From NCBI GenBank assembly GCA_014529385.2, contig CM043943.1, positions 100,397,355 to 100,461,354 on the forward strand: 64,000 nucleotides of DNA, written 5' to 3'. The DNA is from Adiantum capillus-veneris. Lineage: Eukaryota > Streptophyta > Polypodiopsida > Polypodiales > Pteridaceae. The position numbers and the translations under genes were made by a program. Below, in pieces: positions 58,586 through 64,000 of this stretch. Every line of letters begins with the position of its first letter. Positions within the stretch are counted from its first letter, which is position 1. Under the pieces are notes generated by a model. The model saw nothing but the letters and a program-made list of their open reading frames with translations. It made no database searches and was not told where the DNA came from.

Positions 58586-58682
58586 TATACATCAACCCAA
58601 ACTGCATCGACATACCCGACAAGTCGGCAGACTATACTTCCCCAGGTAGACAAAAGGGAACTTTTGGAACACCAATTGGCAT
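58586..58682 (-). pseudogene. clpP: Plastid clpP exon 1, nuclear copy, with an internal 29-bp insertion
   Basis: From ATG at 58,682 the minus strand reads MPIGVPKVPFCLPGE, then foreign sequence with a stop, then DAVWVDVY. The intruder, at 58,609-58,637, is a second copy of the 29 bp at 58,562-58,590 (the start of intron 1), with two mismatches. The gene encodes the ClpP protease subunit in plastids. It sits about 500 bp from psbB in divergent orientation, as in plastid genomes. Confidence 0.8.
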
Positions 58683-59176
58683 ATAGAAATTATCAAAACA
58701 TCTTGGAGTTACCTCTGAATTGTGGGTGAAGTAGGAGTTGGGTCGCAAATTATTAAGTTATTTCACATTGTAACAAGTTTTAGGGCACGGATCATTAGAT
58801 CTGCGATTCTAGCAGGTATTATCTAATCCTGATGGGACCAATCCCTATGTTGGTACATGGGGAATGAAAATGCTAAAATATCCACACCTCCATCCCTATC
58901 GGCGGGGGGGGGGGGGAAGTTGTTGGCTTGTCCAATGCAGCTTCATGTTTGGTACAATTGAATAGGCAAAACAAAAAAAAAAGGTTTTTTTTTTAAGATT
59001 AAAAAAATTATTTGTCCCTCACCTCTGTTGCTCTAACTATGAGCCAGCATATCTTTTTTTTTTAGGTCTTTTGTTCGGGAACCTCTCTCTCATTTCCTTA
59101 TGATGTAACCTTATATTATATTGCAAGAAAGTTACGCAGTGATCAGTGTCTCCAATATTCAAGAAAGGGGTTTTTA

Positions 59177-59960
59177 ACGGGTTTGCCTTGGTATCACATT
59201 CACACCGTCGTATTAAACGACACCGGTCGGCTAATTTCCGTACATGTGATGCATATAGCTTTGGTCTCCGGTTGGGCGGGCTCGATGGCTTCATATGAAC
59301 TAGCGGTTTTTGATCCATCTGACCCCGTTCTCGATCCAATGTGGAGGCAGGGTATGTTTGTCATTCCCTTTATGACTCGCATTAGGGTATCAAAATCTTG
59401 GAGGAGTTGGATTATCATAGGAGATACCTTAGCAGACGCAAATATCTAGAGTTACGAAGGCCTAGCCGCGGCTCATATCACACTATATGGCTTGCTGTTT
59501 CTAGCTGCTATATGGCACTGGGTATATTGGGACCTAGATCTGTTTTGTGACGATCGTACGAGAAACCCATCCCTGAATTTACCTAAGATATTTGGAGTTT
59601 CACCTATTTCTTTCAAGAGTACTTTGTTTTTCATTTGGGGTGTTTCACGTAACTCGTTTATTTAATCCCAGCATTTGGATCTCAAATCCATGTGGATTAA
59701 CTGTAAAAGTGGAGCCCGTAGACCCAGCTTGGGGGGCTGTGAACTTCGACCCATTCATTCCAAGTGGAATAGCATCGCATCACATAGCAGCATGAGTGTT
59801 ACGTATACTCGCCAGATTGTTCCACCTCAGTGTCCACCCTCCCCAAAGGTTGTACAAAGCTTTACGCATGAAAAATGTTGAAACCGTATTATCTAGCACT
59901 ATTGCCGCCATCTTTTTTGCCACCTTCATGGTCAATCGGTGTGGCGGAGGATCTATACCA
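59177..59960 (+). pseudogene. psbB: Plastid psbB (CP47) 5' half, nuclear copy
   Basis: It starts ACG GGT TTG CCT TGG (59,177), where plastid psbB has ATG. It reads [39 protein letters not shown], then TAG (59,447) in place of a Trp codon, [19 protein letters not shown], a frameshift near 59,595, [20 protein letters not shown], a TGA near 59,793, and [20 protein letters not shown]. It stops after about 262 of some 508 codons, where the tandem repeat resumes. CP47 is a core antenna protein of photosystem II; this copy cannot make it. Confidence 0.92.
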
Positions 59961-59978
59961 CATGGTTTTAGAAAGAGT

Positions 59979-60070
59979 TACACTCACACTTGGAGGTAAT
60001 ATTTAAGATATCTTGCTTTATGATGATTCGGGTATAGAGTGAAAGCTCACACTTGACAATAAATTTATTT
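59979..60070. repeat. Tandem repeat resumes after the plastid insert (right part)
   Basis: GTTACACTCACACTTGGAGGTAAT and TATCTTGCTTTATGATGA match the unit of 56,780-57,135. The plastid DNA therefore entered this array. Confidence 0.65.
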
Positions 60071-60303
60071 TAAGTATTAAGAATTTAAAGAGGTTGAAAA
60101 TCTTTTTTTTTTTAAATGATAGCAAATATAGTAATGTAAATGGTATGAGAGTTTGATTTTAGATGTGTATTTAGTAAATAGTGTTGTTTGAGTTTGCATA
60201 TCTTAAGAAGATGGTGAAAGGATATTAGTGGAGCTACATACAAAAATTGGTCAGTGGGAAAAGACTACATCAAAGTTGAGGTGTAAGACTTGCGGCCATT
60301 ATT

Positions 60304-61440
60304 TTAGCGGAGATCCAAAAGTTCCTTGTCTTTCTTGTCTGAAAAAAATTCATGTAACCAACCTGTAGGGTGGAAAATACAATCCTCTTCAGTTATCACT
60401 TGGGTGGAGAGCTTTTTCCTTGCAAACAATTCTTCAATCTTTTCACCCTCCATCACATATTTTTGAGCTTCAACAACACAAGACTTAGCATGCACCACAA
60501 AAATTGCATCAATGCCCCTTTCCATAGCATCCTCATAGCAAATCCTATCACCAAACACATGAAGAGATTGTACATCATAACTTTCAAAGTCATAGTCATC
60601 CTCCAAAATGTAATTACAACTATAAGAGCCACAATTAGAAACATTTGCATCATCACTCAACTCTAAGGTAGAATATATATCACAATTTTTTTTTTCTAAT
60701 TATGAGTCAATAGCAAAATCATCAGCTATAACCAAACTCTCATGCATCTCTTCTTGAATAGGGTTGCATTCATACACCTGCACAATTTCTTCGTGAGCTT
60801 TAACCACTTTGTCCTTTTGATCTCCTAATTTATTTTCCTCATGTATTGCATGTATAGGTTCTTTGCATATGCATCTTGAGGTTGTATAGCCTCACCCTCA
60901 AATATTCCTACTTCATGTAAGGCATTTGCAAAACCCAACATTTAAGACACATCTTTAACTATATCTCCATCATTAGCATGTAATAAAGTAGCATCATGTA
61001 GAAGACACTCATCAATCATAGGTTCTAATTTTGATCGTACTTGTTCTCAAATATTTGGATAATTTGGTAGACTTTGATTTTCTTTTTATATATTGCATCA
61101 TGCTCATCACTTACTTGTGGAATAGCTTCTTTGAAATATTCCCAATTGTTGTCACAGGATTTGGTAATCTCTTGTATCGGCTCCCTCAAGTCTAAATTCA
61201 CTAATTTCTCAAAGGATCTAATCATTAACTCTTACGTTATCCCTCATAGCACTCTACGTAGCCCTTTGGATCATAATCATCAAAGACTCGCTTCTCATCG
61301 TATACCGCATCCAAAGCTTCATCCATTTGCTTCTTCATCTTCATGGATTCCACTTCAAGCAAAGATCCTTGGACCAATTGGAGCATCTTTGAAAATTTTG
61401 AAAATGTTGACTAGCCATCAAAACCCTTTGTAGTTAACTC
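60304..61440 (-). pseudogene. Broken acidic ORF, unknown
   Basis: Frame 60,660-60,304 (118 codons) reads DDYDFESYDVQSLHVFGDRI and ends DCIFHPTGWLHEFFSDKKDK. Higher up come frames 61,225-61,025 (DLREPIQEITKSCDNNWEYF) and about 61,330-61,240 (EALDAVYDEKRVFDDYDPKG). All are acidic and in one orientation, with many stops between. They may be parts of one gene, perhaps a retroelement's non-pol ORF. I do not recognise a family. Confidence 0.4.
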
Positions 61441-61553
61441 TTCAATCAATTTCATCATCTTTTCTAGATCCTCCATCTGCACCTCCCACCCCCGCTCGTC
61501 TTCATGGATTCCACTTGGTCCAAGGATCTTTGCTTGAAGTGGAATCCATGAAG
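61339..61553. repeat. 37-bp inverted repeat with an extra half arm
   Basis: Bases 61,339-61,375 recur as an exact reverse complement at 61,517-61,553. In addition 61,500-61,516 repeats the first 17 bases in direct orientation, so 61,500-61,553 alone folds into a hairpin with 17-bp arms and a 20-base loop. Confidence 0.93.
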
Positions 61554-61559
61554 TGACAA

Positions 61560-63627
61560 GAGCACTTGCCATCCACCAAGAACCAACACTGGCAGCGCGC
61601 TACAACTTTGCACCTATGGAGATCCTTCTAGCTCAACGTTTTGCTTGCCGCTAATGTTCTTCTTGAGAGCTTTCTCCCCTCCAACTCGCCTTGCTTGCCT
61701 TCCCTCTATTCTCCTCCAATCCTTCTTCTTTATCTCTTTCCAAAGATCTCAAGAGCTCTTCTCCTCCCCCTTATCGCTCCACACGCACTTTTCCTCCAAG
61801 CCACTCTTTTCTTATTCCCTCCTCCCCTTTTTGCATCCAAAAAAATGGTTTCTTAAAATAGCCCCTCCCTAAGTAATGACGATGCCATCATTACTAGGGA
61901 TTTCGGGAATAAACCCTTGATGATGTGGCATTCCATCTTGAGAGGAGCACCAAATCTGATGTCGTTGGCCTCACATAGGACGCCCTTACGTTTTGGCTCT
62001 TTCTCGCTTCCCAATCCCCATCAGTGCAGCCCATTCATTGCTGACTCCATCTCCACCCTCTTTTCCCAATTCCATTCACATTGCATTAAACAAAACCCTT
62101 TAAAGCGCGACCATCTTGACATTCAATGTTTCATTAAAACTCGTACTCTCGTCTAACAAAAAAAATGAACAGGGTGCATGCAATAATCTGTGGTAACTAC
62201 TTATATATGTGTTTGATATTTTTGCAATTGTCATGTGAGAAAAAAAACCTTTGTGACTAGAATTAAATATAGAAAGTCCTATGGAACATGAATGATCACA
62301 AAAAACATTTAGTTCATCTAAATTTACAATGTCTTATGATGTATATATACTAGATCTATGACTCCATTACATAAGGTGATAATTTTTAATGGTTATGCAA
62401 GCCACTTTGGTGATTTATGGCGTATCCAAAAAATTGCCCATGTTGTAATTATTATATTTTATTTATCAAAGATAAGCCTTAAAATGAAGTCCACCTTTGG
62501 ATTTTTTCGTTCATCTCACTTATTTGTATACAAATAAGTCATATGGACACAATTGGGAGATTTATATACACACTTTCATTAGTTGTTCATATCAATGTTT
62601 TTTTGTAAGAAATTATGCACTACATTTTTTTTTAAATGAGCTTAAAGTACAAGATGCCTATGAGTTTGAACCCTTGAAAAATGCTTAGTTGATGGATGTT
62701 GACCTATAGATACATTCTACACCTTAGGTTTTGTCCCATAACCTCATCATGTTAATGAACGAGGCCTTGAAAGACCAAAATTTTCCTCTTTGTCAGCATT
62801 TTCAAGATATTGGTCTTTTGATTATAACAAAAAACTAGTCCCATAAATAAGTAATGAAGCTCAATTTCTTGCTATACTAAGTTTTTTCCTATCCATACAC
62901 CTTGAAATCTATGCAAAATCTTATTTTGATGAGAAGGTATATTCAATCTATGAAAAGTTTGTTAAAACTGCACTAAATTTCTATAATTTTTCATCTTAAA
63001 ACTTATCATTATAATCTTAATTTGGTATTAATTTTGGCAAAAGTAAAATTTAGCTGTATTCTTCACCTCATACTTGACCAAAGATATGAACTTGACCTAT
63101 GAATGTTTTTTTCTAGATTCACCAAATAATTATGACAAGTTGCTAGAAAAACAGGTCATTTTAGTGTCTCAAGACATTTGAGTCCGATTAAAAACCTAGT
63201 GTTAAGTACACCATGTTGGGCATGAATACTGATCATATTACATACATATCAACCGAGGTAGTCCAATAAGAACTTCCCATAACTTGTCTGAAGTTAATTG
63301 CATCAAGGAAGCGATATCTTCTCCGAGTTTACTCCTATGGATGCACAGCACACCCCCTCTAAACCTACACATCCTCTGGTATGTGCAAACCAGTCTTCAA
63401 TCCGCATTTGTTTTAGGCACTTTAAACTCTTTACCATCAAGCTTACGTAATTGGTAAGTACATGAAAAACAACATAAGGTGTAAACCCTTTCACCAATGG
63501 TTTAGCTTAATCATTTGGTAACTACTCATCACAAATCTTTGAACCATATCTTTTGTATCTCCAACTTACTTAATTAAGAAAAACCTTGCATAGTGAACCC
63601 CACCAAAGTCAAGTATGCTCTAGTTAA
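61560..63627. other. No gene recognised
   Basis: AT-rich, with short chance frames on both strands and no motif. A CT-rich stretch lies at 61,640-61,850. Confidence 0.55.
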
Positions 63628-63949
63628 TGTTGAGATGTCGAGCTCTACACCTTGAGCTGGCATCCAGTACAGGTCTTGGCCACTTACAGCATTTACTCAC
63701 TGGCGCGTTAGGTGACCGACACTGAGGATCTCTGCCAGTGATTCTATAGCTCGACTACACTTATAGTGCCAGCCTAGTACGCTTCTAGCGAGTTCACACT
63801 TAGTGACCGCATGTACATACGTGCTACTTTTCAGCTTTAGCACTTAGTCATTTTGTACTCTCTTTTCTGTGAAGAAGAAGAAGAAGCTTTCCATCTCTGT
63901 GTGCTTTGTGCTTGTCTTGTGTAGCTCTCTTGCATCCTCATTCTTTACA
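63628..63949 (+). repeat. 5' LTR of an element leaving the window
   Basis: TGTTGAGATG...TTCTTTACA, 322 bp, opens with TG, ends with CA and is followed directly by a primer-binding site. An AAGAAGAAGAAGAAG run lies inside. The left boundary is inferred from the TG and a typical size; the partner LTR lies outside. Confidence 0.75.
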
Positions 63950-63962
63950 TGGTATCAGAGCC
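63950..63962 (+). other. Primer-binding site (initiator Met tRNA type)
   Basis: TGGTATCAGAGCC directly after the LTR, as in plant Copia elements. About 40 bases of internal sequence follow before the window ends. Confidence 0.88.
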
Positions 63963-64000
63963 TGGTGCAAGCAAGAGAGGCTAAGAGAGCAAGAGCATCA

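Larger units (their letters stand above)
57136..59978. mobile_element. Nuclear plastid-DNA insert (NUPT), rearranged
   Basis: Recognisable plastid genes: rps18, rpl33 and the psaJ end on the minus strand, clpP exon 1 on the minus strand, and the first half of psbB on the plus strand. In usual land-plant plastomes clpP and psbB are divergent neighbours, as here, but psaJ-rpl33-rps18 run on the psbB strand. Here they run on the clpP strand, so the insert joins two plastid pieces with one inverted; the joint lies between 58,150 and 58,560. All genes carry stops and frameshifts, so the insert is old. It is flanked on both sides by the same tandem repeat. Outer limits are within about 100 bp. Confidence 0.88.

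Noticed and set aside
59177-59960. psbB as a working gene or as plastid contamination of the assembly
   Set aside because: The in-frame TAG, the TGA, the frameshift and the truncation rule out function. Heavy divergence and fusion to nuclear tandem repeats on both sides argue against contamination.

Overview
The window is plant nuclear DNA made almost entirely of transposable-element remains. I see no intact host gene. Three things point to a fern or another seed-free land plant with a large, repeat-rich genome. (1) A decayed plastid-DNA insert at 57.29-59.96 kb carries rps18, rpl33, the end of psaJ, clpP exon 1 and half of psbB, and its psbB begins with ACG where ATG is expected, as in plastid genes whose start codon is made by C-to-U RNA editing. 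(2) There is a broken, apparently intronless PLS-type PPR gene at 45.59-46.03 kb. (3) Several very different Ty3/Gypsy lineages lie side by side. The species itself is inference; nothing in the window names it.

Layout. 1-2.6 kb: no recognisable gene. 2.64-4.27 and 9.41-9.52 kb: a degenerate TAGCTA-rich repeat field, split by a structurally complete Ty1/Copia element (4,273-9,409; identical 227-bp LTRs; target duplication CTATT; two in-frame TAGs). 9.5-10.9 kb: a decayed minus-strand gene with a RING-like Cys/His cluster. 11.6-12.2 kb: a Gypsy integrase scrap. 12.2-17.6 kb: the remains of a minus-strand element (F) with a polypurine tract and one LTR-like end. It has two overlapping non-pol ORFs, with a TGATG stop/start, and a leader of 285-bp diverged repeats, each carrying a palindrome. 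19.7-20.4 kb: a protease fragment of another Gypsy element.

20.46-36.64 kb: a minus-strand Gypsy element (A), interrupted at 24,797-32,818 by a plus-strand chromodomain-type Gypsy element (E) whose right LTR is cut short. 36.9-37.3 kb: a spacer with another copy of the F palindrome. 37.3-41.8 kb: a second, very different minus-strand Gypsy element (B). 41.8-44.0 kb: microsatellites and a 1-kb strand-asymmetric G-rich tract. 44.0-44.6 kb: an integrase tail (G). 44.6-45.0 kb: a plus-strand B-type integrase tail. 46.0-47.9 kb: a promoter-like region and a probable CACTA transposon terminus. 48.3-53.36 kb: a second, older copy of the A family (C), fused to a chromovirus-like gag-PR-RT fragment (D, to about 55.5 kb). 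56.8-60.1 kb: a small tandem repeat split by the plastid insert. 60.3-61.4 kb: a broken ORF of unknown nature. 63,628 to the end: an LTR and primer-binding site of an element running out of the window.

The elements do not work together; they are layers. E is younger than A, and the Copia copy is the youngest insertion with measurable LTRs (no LTR differences, against about 3% in E). Most stops that interrupt otherwise readable coding frames are TAG, TAA or TGA where a CAG, CAA, CGA or TGG codon fits, the footprint of cytosine deamination. The best candidate for something undescribed is element F: a pol-less two-ORF LTR-type unit whose evenly spaced palindromes have outlasted the sequence around them.
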